This document shows, in pieces, positions 1 through 10,725 of a stretch of DNA of 64,000 nucleotides. The notes under the pieces were generated by a model. The model saw nothing but the letters and a program-made list of their open reading frames with translations. It was not told the origin of the DNA and did not search any database. Both the position numbers and the translations under genes were made by a program. Each line of letters starts with the position of its first letter. Position 1 is the stretch's first letter. Source of the stretch: Girardinichthys multiradiatus (lineage: Eukaryota > Chordata > Actinopteri > Cyprinodontiformes > Goodeidae); NCBI RefSeq assembly GCF_021462225.1, contig NC_061798.1, positions 25,149,320 to 25,213,319 on the forward strand. The letters run 5' to 3'.

Positions 1-629
1 TTATTTCACAACACACAAGATAACACTTTCCAGTTTGGCAAGTCAATGAGCAGAATACATTACATCCAAAAAGCTGAAAATCCATCTAAGTGACACATCC
101 TAAATATGTTTAAACAAACAACAAGCAGAAATTTGCAAATACTGTCATAAGATTGTTTTGAATTCACAAGAAGAAACTGAAACCTGGAACATTTCTACTT
201 AGACATTGCTTCTAAATTCACAGCTGTTCTTTGTACTTCTGTTCAGAAAATTGTGTTTTTTTTTAGTGTAGGGTACCACTCTTATTAAATCAGTTCAGTG
301 TGTTGGTTCTACATGTAAATTAGTCCAGCTTGTCTGTGATGGTTAAACCCTTGTCAATCATTCTCTGTTTTACCCTCACCCACTCTGTTTTTTTTTTTTT
401 TTTTTGTTTGTTTTTAGAATATTTCTTATAGCAAGTCTATGCCTTCCTCTTTTTTATCAAAGGTCTCAGTAAAGATAGTTTGTAACCAGTTGCAGTTTTT
501 TTCTGGATTTAAATACTATTGGAGTAAAATGTTAGTCTGGATCTAAATCACACAACAGCAGAGACAGCTTACCAATGGATTTTTAATTATTTACTTGTAG
601 CAGTTGACTGAAAAATTGGTTGGTCTTGT
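1..629. other. Unassigned AT-rich sequence
   Basis: No long open frame, repeat family or RNA gene was recognised here. A T-run near 388-405 is the only simple repeat. It reads like intron or intergenic DNA. Confidence 0.4.
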
Positions 630-770
630 GCTTTTGACCTTTGTTCCTTTAATACCGTAGATCACAGTATCCTTATTTCACATCTTGAGTCCTATGTCAG
701 TGTTAAAGGTACAGGGCTTGAATTGGTTTAAGTTATACCGGAGTAACAGCAGTTTTTCAGTCTGAACAAC
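630..770 (+). pseudogene. L2-type reverse transcriptase relic
   Basis: Reading from 636 gives DLCSFNTVDHSILISHLES, which matches the RT block of fish L2-clade LINEs (usual form D-L-S-A-F-D-T-V-D-H). The similarity runs to a stop near 'ggtttaagtt' and then ends abruptly. The fragment lacks the YADD box. The related 3' part at 1140-1935 lies in the same orientation, so both may come from one element split by the stretch at 776-1015. The call rests on recalled family motifs. Confidence 0.5.
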
Positions 771-775
771 TGCTT

Positions 776-1015
776 GTTAGGAGGGCCAGCTCTGTCCTGG
801 ACTGCCCACCTGACTCTGTGGAGGTGGTGGCTGAGAGGAGGATGTTAGCCAAGCTCACAACCGTCATGGACATAACGTCTTAAAACCACTCCACCGGACT
901 GTAGAGGAGCTGAGAAGCTCCTTCAGTGGCTGTCTGAGACACCCCCAGTGCAGGAAGGAGTGCTACTGCAGGGCCTTCATTCCCACCGCTGTCTGACTGT
1001 TCAATTCTACTGTTC
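776..1015 (+). pseudogene. LINE reverse transcriptase C-terminal relic
   Basis: The frame starting with R-A-S-S-V-L-D-C-P-P-D-S-V-E-V-V and running on to a block rich in R-H-P-Q-C-R-K-E-R-Y-C-R resembles the C-terminal tail after the RT domain of CR1/Rex1-group fish LINEs. That tail normally ends in a serine/phenylalanine-rich motif followed by L-F-N, and here an in-frame stop precedes L-F-N-S. No upstream RT of the same type is attached, so this is a short fragment lying between two L2-like pieces. Confidence 0.4.
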
Positions 1016-1139
1016 AATTCTACATTTTTTCCTAACTATCTGCACCCTACTTGTGTGTTACTAAGAGTTGCTGTACCGAGTTTATTTTTCCATATTTTTC
1101 CTTAAAGAATATTGACAGGGCCATTAGTCATTAGATTCT

Positions 1140-1935
1140 TACACCCATTAATTTGCAAGAAACGTTGGTGTGATCTTTGAGGGTAACTTTAAATTTGACA
1201 GACAAATCAGCACAGTGGTAAAAAATAACTTTTTTCAGCTAGGACTCCACAGTAAAGTCCTACATTCCATGAATGGACTTTGAAAGGATCATTCATGCTT
1301 TTATTGCATCTCGCTTGGATTACTGTAATGCTCTGTACATTGGTCTTGATAAGCTGTCTATTTAGTGGCTTCAGGGTGTACAAAACACTGCTGCATGCCT
1401 TTTGACTAGAACTAAACGCTATGATCATATCATACCAGTGCTGGCTTCTCTGCACTGGTTTTGTATTTATTTTAGGATCTAAATCAAGATTTTATTGCTT
1501 AAGGGCATGGCATCATGTCTGAACTTTTGTGACCTTATACATCATCAAGAGCTTCAGTGTCTACAGATCAACATTTGTTAGACCCTCCCAGATTGTGGCT
1601 CAAAAGTAAGGTAACTGAGTTTTCCCGGCAGTGGCACCTAACCTGTGAAACAACCTACTTTTGCACATACAAGCTTGACAGAATGTTAACAATTTTAAGG
1701 ATATTTTTTTTTTAAACTACTTCACACTGGATTTTATTTCGAGTTGAACAGAATATTCTAGGTTTTATTTTACCAATTGTCATACTTATTTAATACATTT
1801 ATGACTTAGTTTGTTGTGTTTTATTGATTTTGTTTTCCTATTATTTATTTAACTGTTTAGACCACTAGTGACTTTTTGACTTTGTGCAGGATTTTAATCA
1901 AATATGGCCGTTTTTAAATGTGATATAGAAATAAA
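1140..1935 (+). mobile_element. L2-type LINE 3' end relic
   Basis: Translation gives N-V-G-V-I-F near 1160 and HAFIASRLDYCNALYIGLD near 1290, then L-A-S-L-H-W. These are the post-RT blocks of fish L2 elements, also present in the copies at 15455-16770 and 52464-55474. Several stops and frame changes are present. The element seems to end near 'aaataaactttgacttaactta' at about 1950. The protein-coding part is dead. Confidence 0.6.
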
Positions 1936-1951
1936 CTTTGACTTAACTTAC

Positions 1952-2222
1952 CTATGAAAAGAAGAGTACACTAGGGTCACAAAAAGACAGACATGATCAG
2001 CAACAATTATCAGGTAGACTGTTGAATCAAAACACTGATGAATAGCCCAAAGTGTGCTGAGAAAATATCCCCTACAACATTAAATGACCACCCTGAAGCA
2101 CTGACAGAAGACAAGGATAGATTCCTTTTTTTATGTAGTTTATATCAAATTCTGACCCTTCCATCTGACTGTTGCAGCAGAAATTGAGACTCACCGGATC
2201 AGCCAACATCTGTCTGATTAAA
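1952..2222 (-). mobile_element. Tc1-like transposon relic
   Basis: Read on the minus strand this follows the same Tc1 family as 10726-11789 and 21781-24236. Shared anchors are 'gatcagcaacaatt', 'cccaaagtgtgct', 'gaaaatatcccc' and 'ttgcagcagaaattgagac', in the right order. It covers the middle of the transposase, is full of indels and has no inverted repeats. An A-rich stretch follows, and the RTE-like LINE starts 31 bases downstream. Confidence 0.6.
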
Positions 2223-2241
2223 AAAAAATAAAACAAAAAAA

Positions 2242-2253
2242 ACAGTGAGTAAC
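2242..2253. repeat. Target site duplication, left
   Basis: The 12-mer acagtgagtaac at 2242-2253 recurs exactly at 5570-5581, on the two sides of the RTE-like LINE. The last C could also belong to the C-run that begins the element. Confidence 0.85.
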
Positions 2254-2403
2254 CCCCTCCTTGAACCGCCACCTTAACGTGGTGGAGGGGTTTGAGTGCT
2301 CAAATGATCCTAGAGGCTATGTTGTCTGGGGCCTAAATGCCCCAGGTAGGGTCTCCCATGGCAAACAGGCTCTAGGTGACGGGTCAGACAAAGAGTGGTT
2401 CAA
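2254..2403 (+). ncRNA. Possible HDV-like ribozyme fold at LINE 5' end
   Basis: From the first base after the target duplication: CCCCTCC (2254-2260) can pair with GGAGGGG (2284-2290); TTGAACC (2261-2267) with GGTTCAA (2397-2403); GCCAC (2268-2272) with GTGGT (2279-2283) around a 6-nt loop. In between, CCTAGAG (2309-2315) pairs with CTCTAGG (2370-2376), enclosing a 7-bp hairpin CTGGGGC/GCCCCAG (2326-2345). The order P1, P2, P3, P1', P4, P2' is the nested pseudoknot topology of HDV-like ribozymes, which are known at the 5' ends of R2 and some RTE elements. Against it: P1 begins with C rather than the common G, and I could not place the catalytic C in J4/2 with certainty. Confidence 0.35.
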
Positions 2404-3464
2404 GAATCCCTCATGAAGAACAAAATATCGAATGTGACGTCGCCCGGTACGGCGGAGCCGGGGTCCCACCCTGGAGCCAGGCCTGGGGTCGGGACTCGTC
2501 GGAGAGCGCCTGGTGGCCGGGTTGCTCCTCGCGGGACCCGGCCAGGCCAAGCCCGGACGAGAGACGCGAGGCCATCCCCCAGTGGGCCCACCACCTGCAG
2601 GGGGAACCGTGAGAGACCGGTGCAAAGAGGATTGGGTGGCGGACGAAGGTGGAGACCTCAGCGGCCCGATCCCCGGATGCTTAGGCTGGCTCTAGGGACG
2701 TGGAATGTCACCTCGCTGGGGGGGAAGGAGCCTGAGCTTGTGCGGGAGGTCGAGAGATATCGACTAGAAATGGTCGGGCTCGCCTCCACGCACAGCGTGG
2801 GCTCTGGAACCCATCTCCTTGAGAGGGGTTGGACTCTCTTCTACTCTGGAGTGGCCCACGGGGAGAGGCGGCGGGCTGGTGTGGGTTTGCTTGTTGCCCC
2901 CCAGCTCAGCCGTCTCGTGTTGGGGTTTACCCCGGTGGATGAGAGGGTCGTATCCCTACGCCTTCGGGTTGGGGGGAGGTCTCTGACTATCATTTCAGCC
3001 TACGGGCCGAGTGGCAGTGCAGAGTACCCGGCCTTCTTGGCGTCCCTGTCGGGGGTGCTGGATAGTGCCCCTCCCGGGGACTCCATTATTCTGCTGGGGG
3101 ACTTCAACGCCCACGTGGGGAACGACAGTGACACCTGTAGAGGCGTGATCGGGAGGAATGGCCTCCCCGATCTGAATCCGAGTGGTGTTTTGTTATTGGA
3201 CTTCTGTGCTAGTCACGGATTGTCCATAATGAACACCATGTTCAAACATAAGGGTGTCCATTAGTGCACTTGGCACCAGGACACCTAGGCAGGAGGTCGA
3301 TGATCGACTTTGTTGTCGTATCATCAGACCTTCGGCCGCATGTTTTGGACACTCGGGTGAAGAGAGGGGCTGAGCTGTCCACTGATCACCACCTGGTGTT
3401 GAGTTGGATCCGCTGGAGGAGGAGAAAGCCAGACAGACTTGGCAGGCCCAAGCGCATAGTGAGG
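2395..3464 (+). pseudogene. LINE APE-type endonuclease domain
   Basis: This is the target-nicking endonuclease of the LINE. The open frame from 2395 has an arginine/proline-rich leader of about 94 residues. The endonuclease starts at the methionine at 2677 ([10 protein letters not shown]). Landmarks are [19 protein letters not shown] near 3097-3130, S-M-I-D-F-V-V-V-S-S and S-T-D-H-H-L-V near 3380, which are the catalytic Asp/Asn/His blocks of the exonuclease III fold. The frame is cut by TAG at 3262-3264, where the family normally has Gln, and a 1-base shift follows near 3289. The start codon is uncertain because the family may begin upstream. Confidence 0.75.
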
Positions 3465-5546
3465 GTCTGCTGGGAACGCCTGGCGGAGCCCTCGGCCAGG
3501 GATGTATTCAACTCCCACCTCCGGGAGAGCTTCGACCAGATCCCGGGGGATGTTGGAGACATAGAGTCCGAGTGGACCATGTTCTCCGCATCTATTGTCG
3601 ATGCTGCTGCACGTAGCTGCGGCTGTAAGGTCTGTGGTGCCTGTTGCGGCGGCAATCCCAGAACCCGGTGGTGGACACTGGCAGTAAGGGATGCTGTCAA
3701 GCTGAAGAAGGAGTCCTACCGGCTGTGGTTGGCTTGTGGGACTCCTGAGGCGGCTGATGGGTACCATGAGGCCAAGCGTGCTGCGGCCCGGGCTGTGGCA
3801 GAGGCAAAAACTCGGGCCTGGGAGGAGTTCGGTGAGGCCATGGAGATGGACTACCGGTTGGCCTCGAAGCGATTCTGGCAAACCGTCCGGCGCCTCAGGA
3901 GGGGGAAGAAGTGCTTCGCCAACACTGTTTTTAGTGGGGGCGGGAGACTGCTGACCTCGACTGAGGACATTATCGGGCAGTGGAATGAGTACTTCGAGGA
4001 TCTCCTCAATCTTGCCATCACGCATTCCGTGGTGGAAACAGAGGCTGGGGACTCGGGGTTGGACTCTTTCATCACCCAGTCTGAAGTCCCAGAGGTGGTT
4101 AAAAAGCTCCACGGTGGCAAGGCTTCGGGGGTGGATGAGATCCGCCCTGAGTACCTCAAGTCTCTGGATGTTGTGGGGCTGTCATGGTTGACACGCCTCT
4201 TCAACATTGCGTGGCGGTCGGGGACAGTGCCTCTGGACTGGCAGACAGGGGTGGTGGTCCCCTACATAAGAAGGGTGACCGGAGGGTGTGTTCCAACTAC
4301 AGGGGGATCACACTCCTCAGCCTCCCTGGTAAGGCCTACGCAAGGGTATTGGAGAGGAGAGTCCGACCGAAAGTCGAACCTCGGCATCAGGAGGAGCAGT
4401 GTGGTTTTCGTGGAACACTGGACCAGCTCTATACCCTCTACAGGGTGCTCGAGGGTTCATGGGAGTTTGCCCAACCGGTTCACATGTGTTTTGTGGACCT
4501 GGAGAAGGCATTCGACTGTGTCCCTCGTGATGCCCTGTGGGGTTGCTCCAGGAGTATGGAATCGGGGGCCCTTTATTAGGGGCCATCCGGTCCCTGTACG
4601 AGCGGGGCAGGAGTTTGGTCCGCATTGCCGGCACTAAGTCGGACCAGTTCCCGGTGCATGTTGGACTCCGGCAGGGCTGCCCTTTGTCACCGGTCCTGTT
4701 CATAACTTTTATGGACAGGATTTCTAGACGCAGCCAAGGGCCGGAGGGGGTCTGGTTTGGGGACCAGTGGATTTCGTCTCTTCTTTTGATGGATGACGTG
4801 GTCCTGCTGGCCCCATCTAGCCAAGACCTACAGCATGCGCTGTGTCGGTTCGCAGCCAAGTGTGAAGCGGCTGGGATATGGTACTCGACCGGAAAAGGGT
4901 GGCTTGTCCTCTTCAGGTTTGAGGGGAGTTCCTGCCTCAAGTGGAGGAGTTTAATTATCTCGGGGTCTTGTTCACGAGTGAGGGAAGAATGGAGCGGGAG
5001 ATCGACAGACAGATCGGTGCGGCTGCCACAGTAATGGGGGCGCTGTGCCGGTCCGTTGTGGTGAAGAGAGAGCTGAGCCGAAAAGCAAAGCTCTCAATTT
5101 ACCGGTCGGTCTACGTTCCTACCCTCACCTATGGCCATGAACTTTGGGTCATGACCGAAAGAACGAGATCCCGGATACAAGCGGCTGAAATGAGCTTCCT
5201 CCGTAGGGTGGCCGGGCACTCCCTTAGAGATAGGGTGAGGAGCTCGGCCATCCGGGAGGGGCTCGGAGTAGAGCCGCTGCTCCTCCACATCGAGAGGAGC
5301 CAGTTGAGGTGGCTCGGGCATCTATACCAGATGCCTCCTGGACGCCTTCCTCGGGAGGTGTTCCAGGCACGTCCCACCGGGAGGAGGCCCAGGGGACGGC
5401 CCAGGACACGCTGGAGGGACTATGTCTCTCGGCTGGCCTGGGAACGCCTTGGGCTCCCCCTGGAGGAACTGGAGGAGGTGTCTGGAGAGAGGGACGTCTG
5501 GGCGTCTCTGCTGAGTCTGCTGCCCCCGCGACCCGGTCCCGGATAA
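3465..5546 (+). pseudogene. LINE reverse transcriptase and C-terminal domain
   Basis: The RT that copies the LINE RNA at the nicked target. In-frame blocks are spread over three frames, with shifts near 4260, 4540 and 4880. Landmarks are K-A-S-G-V-D-E-I-R-P-E-Y near 4120, S-N-Y-R-G-I-T-L-L-S-L near 4295, F-V-D-L-E-K-A-F-D near 4490 and G-L-R-Q-G-C-P-L-S-P near 4660. The catalytic box reads L-L-L-M-D-D-V-V near 4785 instead of F-A-D-D. The last 200 residues (4941-5546) are open and hold the R-x-W-L-G-H block and an arginine-rich segment. The family protein is a single ORF, so this copy cannot be made whole by one start. Confidence 0.8.
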
Positions 5547-5569
5547 AGCGGAAGACAACGGATACGAGT

Positions 5570-5581
5570 ACAGTGAGTAAC
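5570..5581. repeat. Target site duplication, right
   Basis: Exact copy of 2242-2253 (acagtgagtaac), placed immediately after the LINE tail. It fixes the 3' boundary of the element. Confidence 0.85.
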
Positions 5582-6616
5582 AAGAACATTAAGACGAGAA
5601 GATTGAACCTAAGGATTAATGCACATGATATGAATAGCAATTAGCAACCAAGGTCAGTTATGAGAAAAAAAGATGTACAAATCTAGTCTTCATTTTAATG
5701 TTTAAACCTCATCTTTGATTTGATTTTAAATGTCTTAATCAATATGGGAATATATGGAGTAGATAATGAATAAATAAAACAAAACAGAAGTTTAAAACTA
5801 CAGAAAGTATATGGTCAGGCAGGAGAAAACACTTTAGACTTTCTTAGGCGAACTTTCCTGTCTTTGGCAACTCGTTCAGTGACACTTTTAATAGAAGTGG
5901 TATTATGTTCTACTCAAGCATTTTAATGTCCACATTCACAAATGCTGCTTGTTGGGCATTAACACAATCATTCAGATTCAATTCACCTTAATTAGGACAT
6001 ATGTCTGTTCTTATATTTGGTGAACAATCTTTCAACTAATGACACCCACAAGGTTAGCCAGCCACCAGCTTAATCCTGAATTCATTATGACAACATTACA
6101 CACAGGAAACACAGTCTCTGCAATGAAACAGCTTCCAAGATCCAATAAGGCAAATCCATGCAAAAGTCTTTTAGGGACTGAATCTTTTATTGAGCTAAAT
6201 GTAAAATATATGACTTTGACAAGAAACTCCATCAGTGTGCTCCGGTCCATATCACTCCTTTTACTCATCACTATCTCTGACTTTCCCTTATCTTCTCCAA
6301 CTCTTTTGCACACATAGCTTATCTAACCACCCCCTGTCAGACCAGCCAAACATATGTGCATTTGCCTGAGCACAAAGCTAGTCCCTTTGCAGTGGCCTAA
6401 TTAGAGTATCTAAAGGAGGGGACTCAACAGTCAACGTGCTAATTTGATTTATGTTTGTGACTCTGTGAGACTGGCTTGATGGAACTGATGCAATTAGTGG
6501 TAACACAATTGTGTCTTTGTTACTTTGTGCCAGTGTGCGTATGTGGTTTGTATGCATGTTTTTGCATGTCCATATATGTGTTTTCTTAGCATGTTTTCAA
6601 AATTGTGTGTTTTCAG
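5582..6616. other. Unassigned sequence
   Basis: AT-rich single-copy-looking DNA. The only open frames are short and on both strands over the same bases (6032-6317), which argues against coding. No repeat family was recognised. Confidence 0.35.
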
Positions 6617-6706
6617 CACTCTCATGTTTGATTTTAGGTGTTTGCGAAAATACAGAGGTAGCCAGTCGGAGTCTCAGCCCAGAAAAGTTTACAGCTGGCT
6701 GGCAAA
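6617..6706 (+). other. Weak candidate host exon
   Basis: A 90-base (or 69-base) stretch bounded by plausible splice signals. Acceptors are 'tgtgttttcag' ending at 6616 or 'tttgattttag' ending at 6637; the donor is a perfect GTAAGT at 6707-6712. One frame is open through it and reads C-L-R-K-Y-R-G-S-Q-S-E-S-Q-P-R-K-V-Y-S-W-L-A-K. I do not recognise the protein. It is not part of any repeat I can name. Chance occurrence in 64 kb is quite possible. Confidence 0.2.
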
Positions 6707-6712
6707 GTAAGT

Positions 6713-7560
6713 ATAGATGATATCCTGCCTTAATTGATTTGTTTGTGTTTATTTGATAAAGATGAGAGATGCAGCCATAAAGTGTAAACATTTAAATTAT
6801 GAAAAGCAGACCGCATAATTACATCTCTGAATATTTTCCTGTGGAAATCTCCCTGTGGGTTTGAAGTAAAGAGGTAATGGAAGAGAAAGTGAACGGAGAT
6901 GGATATGACTGACAAAAACACATTTGATAAAACTAATAGGCAAATATGAATATATATTTATAAAAATTTTACTATTTTATTTTTATTGTTTATACTGTTT
7001 AAATAATTATACCCATGGCTGTCTCTTTGACTGCCCAGGAGACATGCAGATTACATCTAAACACTGGATTAAATTAATCCCCAACCTGGTTTTAGTGTTG
7101 TTAGTGTGGGATTAGAGAGATTTTTTGCATGTTGTTGAATGGATCTACATGGCTTTTTTATGGCTGCCAGTGCATTATGATATTTTTGGGAATACAGAAC
7201 AAGGAACAATAAAAAATTTGGATTTTTAAGCATTTATTCTTTGAGAAAATGCTTGCATATCCTTTTGTATGTCAGGCCAATGAAAATGTTGAGAATTTCT
7301 GTCTGCAAAACCTTTATATTCTTGAAAACATGACATGGTCTAGCCACTGGTTAATATATAATTTCATACTGAAATAAAAGATTGAAGCGGCAATTCCTTA
7401 GAGGGACAGGGGACAATTTTGCTGGTTTGCAGCAATAATATAAATAAATCAATTGATCATTGAGGCTATAGACAAAAAAAAAAAAGGCAAACTGTTCCAA
7501 ATAAACATTAAATAATCATTCAATCTTTCTGGAATGTATAGTATAGGAAAACCAATTTTT
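6713..7560. other. Unassigned AT-rich sequence
   Basis: No coding, RNA or repeat family was recognised. The short frame at 6924-7115 is AT-rich and unconvincing. Confidence 0.35.
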
Positions 7561-7589
7561 GTCTCAAAAAAAAGCTACAATGTCATGCT

Positions 7590-8010
7590 GATGCTAAAGT
7601 CAGACCCTGTCTCTCCTCTTTTGAGAGGCGGGCTCTTACAATTTGCATTGGTTCTGGGGTTGAAGAGCTTGAGGCAGAAGTTACAACCTGAACTTCTGAT
7701 GTCATACTAGGTTCAGGAGCAAAGGGCTTAGAGACATTGGGAATTGTTTTTTCTCCCTTGTGCGATTATCAGTTCTGAGAGCTAACTTTATTAAGTCCTC
7801 TAACGCCTTGGGTTTGTCCCTGCATGCCAGGCCCTCCTTAAGTTTCTCATTTAGGGCATTTAAAAAGGCTCCATTAAGAGCAGGGGGTTACTGCCTGACT
7901 CAGCAGCCTATATGGTAAAGTCCACAGCCATTTCTACCACAGATCCATTTCCCTGCTTCAAGGCCCGTAACCTCTTAGCTGACTTTTCATAACTTGTTTG
8001 CAGCAAAAAA
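7590..8010 (-). pseudogene. gag: Ty3/gypsy gag relic
   Basis: On the minus strand the conceptual protein carries L-K-Q-G near 7960, A-A-E-S-G-S-N-P near 7900 and a glutamate/lysine-rich helix followed by L-E-D-L-I-K-L-A-L-R. These follow the gag of the Ty3/gypsy element at 56383-57297 in the same order (there L-K-Q-G, A-A-E-S-G-S-N-P and P-E-D-L-I-S-L-A-I-R). Stops and frame changes are frequent. Divergence suggests a different, older family. No LTR or pol was found beside it. Confidence 0.55.
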
Positions 8011-8102
8011 GTTTGTTTAAGACAGACGGTGAGGCATGGTAAGGCGTATTCGTCACTTTCTGTTTTCACTGTTGCACTTGGTAGGTTGTTTGGTGTGTGA
8101 AG

Positions 8103-8891
8103 GCTCTCTGGAATGATCGCTGATTTCTTTTTACTGTGATATCTCTGACTTGTTCTAATACATAAGCACGTTAAAACACATATTTTCTGTTGCTACATTT
8201 AAAGTTCGGGGACCCTCCGTGTCTTACACGGTTTTTCTCGTAGTAGTAAGGGGTCGTTAGCTTAGCGTTAGCTCCACCATGGCTACCGGTTCTGCTGTTT
8301 CTTTTTCTGAGTCTCCTCTTTCCTGATATCTGTGTCAGATGTTCAGTTACTCCGCAGCCTCATTCAGTGATAATGGTACATGTAATAAAAGTTGAAAAAC
8401 CAGCAGATAGCCGAGGTCCCTTAGCCAGCATGGAGCCACAGAGGGTAGTTCCCTGTTGCAGTCCTTCAGCAGAGCCCACGCAGCCGGAACCTCAGGCCAG
8501 CTGGGTGACGGTACGTAAAAAGCATAGTCCTAGATCCTAGCCCACAGGTCACCACCAACCCGTCTGCGTTTCTAACAGATTTTCTCCGCTCAGCGACACA
8601 CTCGCTAAGAAGCCAACTCCATAATCAGAAACGTGGCACTAGAGACACCAACGACCATAGTTAAAATTTGCCAGGGCCCAGAAAGAGCCACATTAAATCC
8701 TACCTGAAACTGCTGGCTATGGATAAGCATAAATACAGTAATTTTGTTATTCACACTGGCAGCAATGACATCCGGTTACGCCGATCGGAGGTCACCAATG
8801 TTAGTGTTGCTTCGGTGTTTAAAATTGCCAAAATAATGTAATTTTTTTCTGGTCCCCTCCCTGATCTGACCAGTGACGACATGTTTAGCCT
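8103..8891 (+). pseudogene. L2-type LINE 5' UTR and ORF1 relic, left arm
   Basis: An ATG at 8279 opens an ORF1-like frame: M-A-T-G-S-A-V-S-F-S-E-S-P, later Q-A-S-W-V-T-V-R-K-K-H-S. An esterase-like part follows with the equivalent of H-V-G-G-N-D-T-R near 8745-8770 (here a variant) and L-T-S-D-D-M-F at 8870. Fish L2 ORF1 proteins carry an SGNH-esterase-like domain of this kind. Frames are broken. The segment stops at 8888-8891 (gcct), where the LTR starts. The right arm repeats it in reverse. Confidence 0.6.
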
Positions 8892-10725
8892 TGTTCGGAT
8901 TATGAATCTGAGAATATGATTTAATATTAATATTTTAATATTTTATCAAATAATATTTCGGTTTGTTAAGGGTTGTCCTGTGAATACCAGCCCAGTAAGG
9001 CGATGGTAACCCTAACCCTTTCTAAAAAGAAAGGTGTGAGACAAGCTCTGACATTATTAAACAGCATAAACTCTGCACACACACGGAATGAATTCACACA
9101 ATTTCTTAAAATACAAGAATTTATTAACAAAACTAAGTCAACTCAAAGTCAAACATATTTCAATCAACAAACTCTTTACTATGCTAAAAGAATCCAATTA
9201 ACTACCAAGCAGAATTAAAGACTAGGGAAGACTAATGGGCTATGTACAATATAAACAAGTTGATTAAAAAGATGTTTGAAAATCATGACCAAAAGAGTGA
9301 TGCAACATTACCATGCAATGTTATTTATGTTTGATAACCAAGGATTATCTTGAAGAACCTGGAAATGAAGTTAAGTTAGTCTTGGAACCAACTTAGGCAA
9401 TAATCAGCAAACGTTTAGACAACCATTCATAATGCAAGATCAGATAAAATATTATTTTAATAAAATAATGTTTTAAATAATGATCTGCTGAATAAAACCA
9501 ACCTTCTGGATGACCATTTCTCAACGGTGTCTAATTAGCTGCCTTTATTTATTAAAATAATATTTAAATAAATATTATTAAAGGAGTATTTTGGAAAAGA
9601 GCCAAATCTTTCTGAAGAAATGGGGCTTAATGGTGTTTACTTAGTTATCAAATTTAGTAAAATGATGTTTAGGGACTATTATTCACTAGCTTGAAAACTA
9701 ACAACCTTTCTGTTAAATACTCTTTAGTAGCAAGCATGTGTTCTTACCGGTTAGCAGTTGAGCTAACAAAGAAAGCTGATAGCTTAGCACCAGAATCAAA
9801 CACATACCTTTTAAAATACCAGGGTTAACAAAAGGGTTAAAATGCATAAGTGTGGATGGCGCATTATGATCCAACTTCTTTTTAAAATCACCCTTTAAAT
9901 AAAGTTTCTTATCTTTAAAAACACACAAACAAAGAACACAACCCGAACGCGTGTGCTGCAGATATTCTGCTAGCACCAAGATAGCTGAGTTCAACACAAA
10001 CAAAACCAAACTTCATAAAATGAAAAATGTTTAGATCATTTCAATCTAAATCTTTCCATTATTGTTCTGCCCCAACACTTAACCTCATGAACTGTGGTGA
10101 GGAACGTTGTCCAGGGCGGCAAAGTTTGAAGAAACGTCCACAGACTTTAAACGGTTAGCTACAGCTAACCTCCTTAGCTGTGGGGACTGGTGGCTGTTCT
10201 GTTGGCTGGCCAAACTGCACGTTACTGTAACCACGGTGATGCGGCCCCTGCTGTCCTTGTCTCAGGCAGGAAAAACCGCTTCACTCGGCTTGTAGAGACA
10301 GCTTCTCTACATGGACTCCTCTGGAACACCGTTTGCTTCTGCAGGCCTCAGAGAGAAAGTCAGGCCAGGCGTGTACCTTAATTCCCTTTCATGAATTAAT
10401 CTACCGGATACACAGAGTGATTAATTTGTACTTATCTTAGTGCATATGATTGTTGATTGTATGACACCCTTGGATCCAGTTTGAAGAGTTTATGTCTGTT
10501 TGCCAGCAAAGAGACATTAGCGCGCTTGCCTCCCCTTTCCCGATGTGGAAGAGATCGGACCATTGGAAAGGGGGTGTTTTTATACAGCCAGTGGCATCAT
10601 GGGAAGTCCGCTGCTACTCCCAATTCCTAAGTTGAGCTGGAAGTAGGTTAATGCAATTTATTTTGAAAGTTCCAGAAAATTCCGTACCGCATTTCCTGTT
10701 GTAACTCAAGGCTGTGGGTCCCAAC
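8892..10725 (-). mobile_element. ERV-like LTR, left copy
   Basis: Reverse-complemented, the LTR begins TGTTGGGACCC (10725 downward) and ends in CCGAACA (8892). A TATA-like box (ctgtataaaaac) lies at about 10576-10587 and an AATAAA at 9120-9125. One flank is L2 (gcct at 8888-8891), matching the right LTR, but the other flank is Tc1 sequence, not L2. The copy is therefore half of a rearranged structure rather than a simple insertion. No internal retroviral region remains. Confidence 0.65.

Larger units (their letters stand above)
2254..5569 (+). mobile_element. Near full-length RTE-like LINE
   Basis: A 3.3-kb non-LTR retrotransposon flanked by a perfect 12-bp duplication. It starts with the GC-rich block that I recall at the 5' end of this common fish family. 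It then encodes an APE-type endonuclease, a reverse transcriptase and a conserved C-terminal domain, and ends in 'ggataaagcggaagacaacgg' without a long poly(A), as RTE-type elements do. Three 3' fragments of the same family lie at 12910-13470, 19895-20324 and 28218-28905. Coding capacity is destroyed by at least one nonsense change and several frameshifts. The clade name (RTE versus related groups) is from memory and would need a tree. Confidence 0.8.
8103..10725. repeat. Left arm of a 2.6-kb inverted repeat
   Basis: The arm is the reverse complement of 12297-15454, allowing for scattered substitutions, small indels and the RTE insertion in the right arm. Long exact runs occur, for example around 9480-9550 against 14060-14130. 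Outer limits are 'gctctctgg' at 8103 and its complement ending at 15454. The inner limits are the LTR termini at 10725 and 12297. The arm holds the first part of an L2 (8103-8891) and an LTR (8892-10725). Confidence 0.85.

Noticed and set aside
2317..2625. Long frames on the minus strand over the LINE 5' region
   Set aside because: GC-rich shadow of the endonuclease leader; no motif, and the plus strand explains it.
5094..5644. Several overlapping frames on both strands over the LINE C-terminus, repeated near 12853, 13067, 19980 and 20065
   Set aside because: They recur in each copy of the same LINE because the sequence is GC-rich; only the plus-sense LINE frame has family motifs.
9000..9025. 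Telomere-like 'aaccctaacccttt'
   Set aside because: A single partial unit inside the LTR, not a tandem array.
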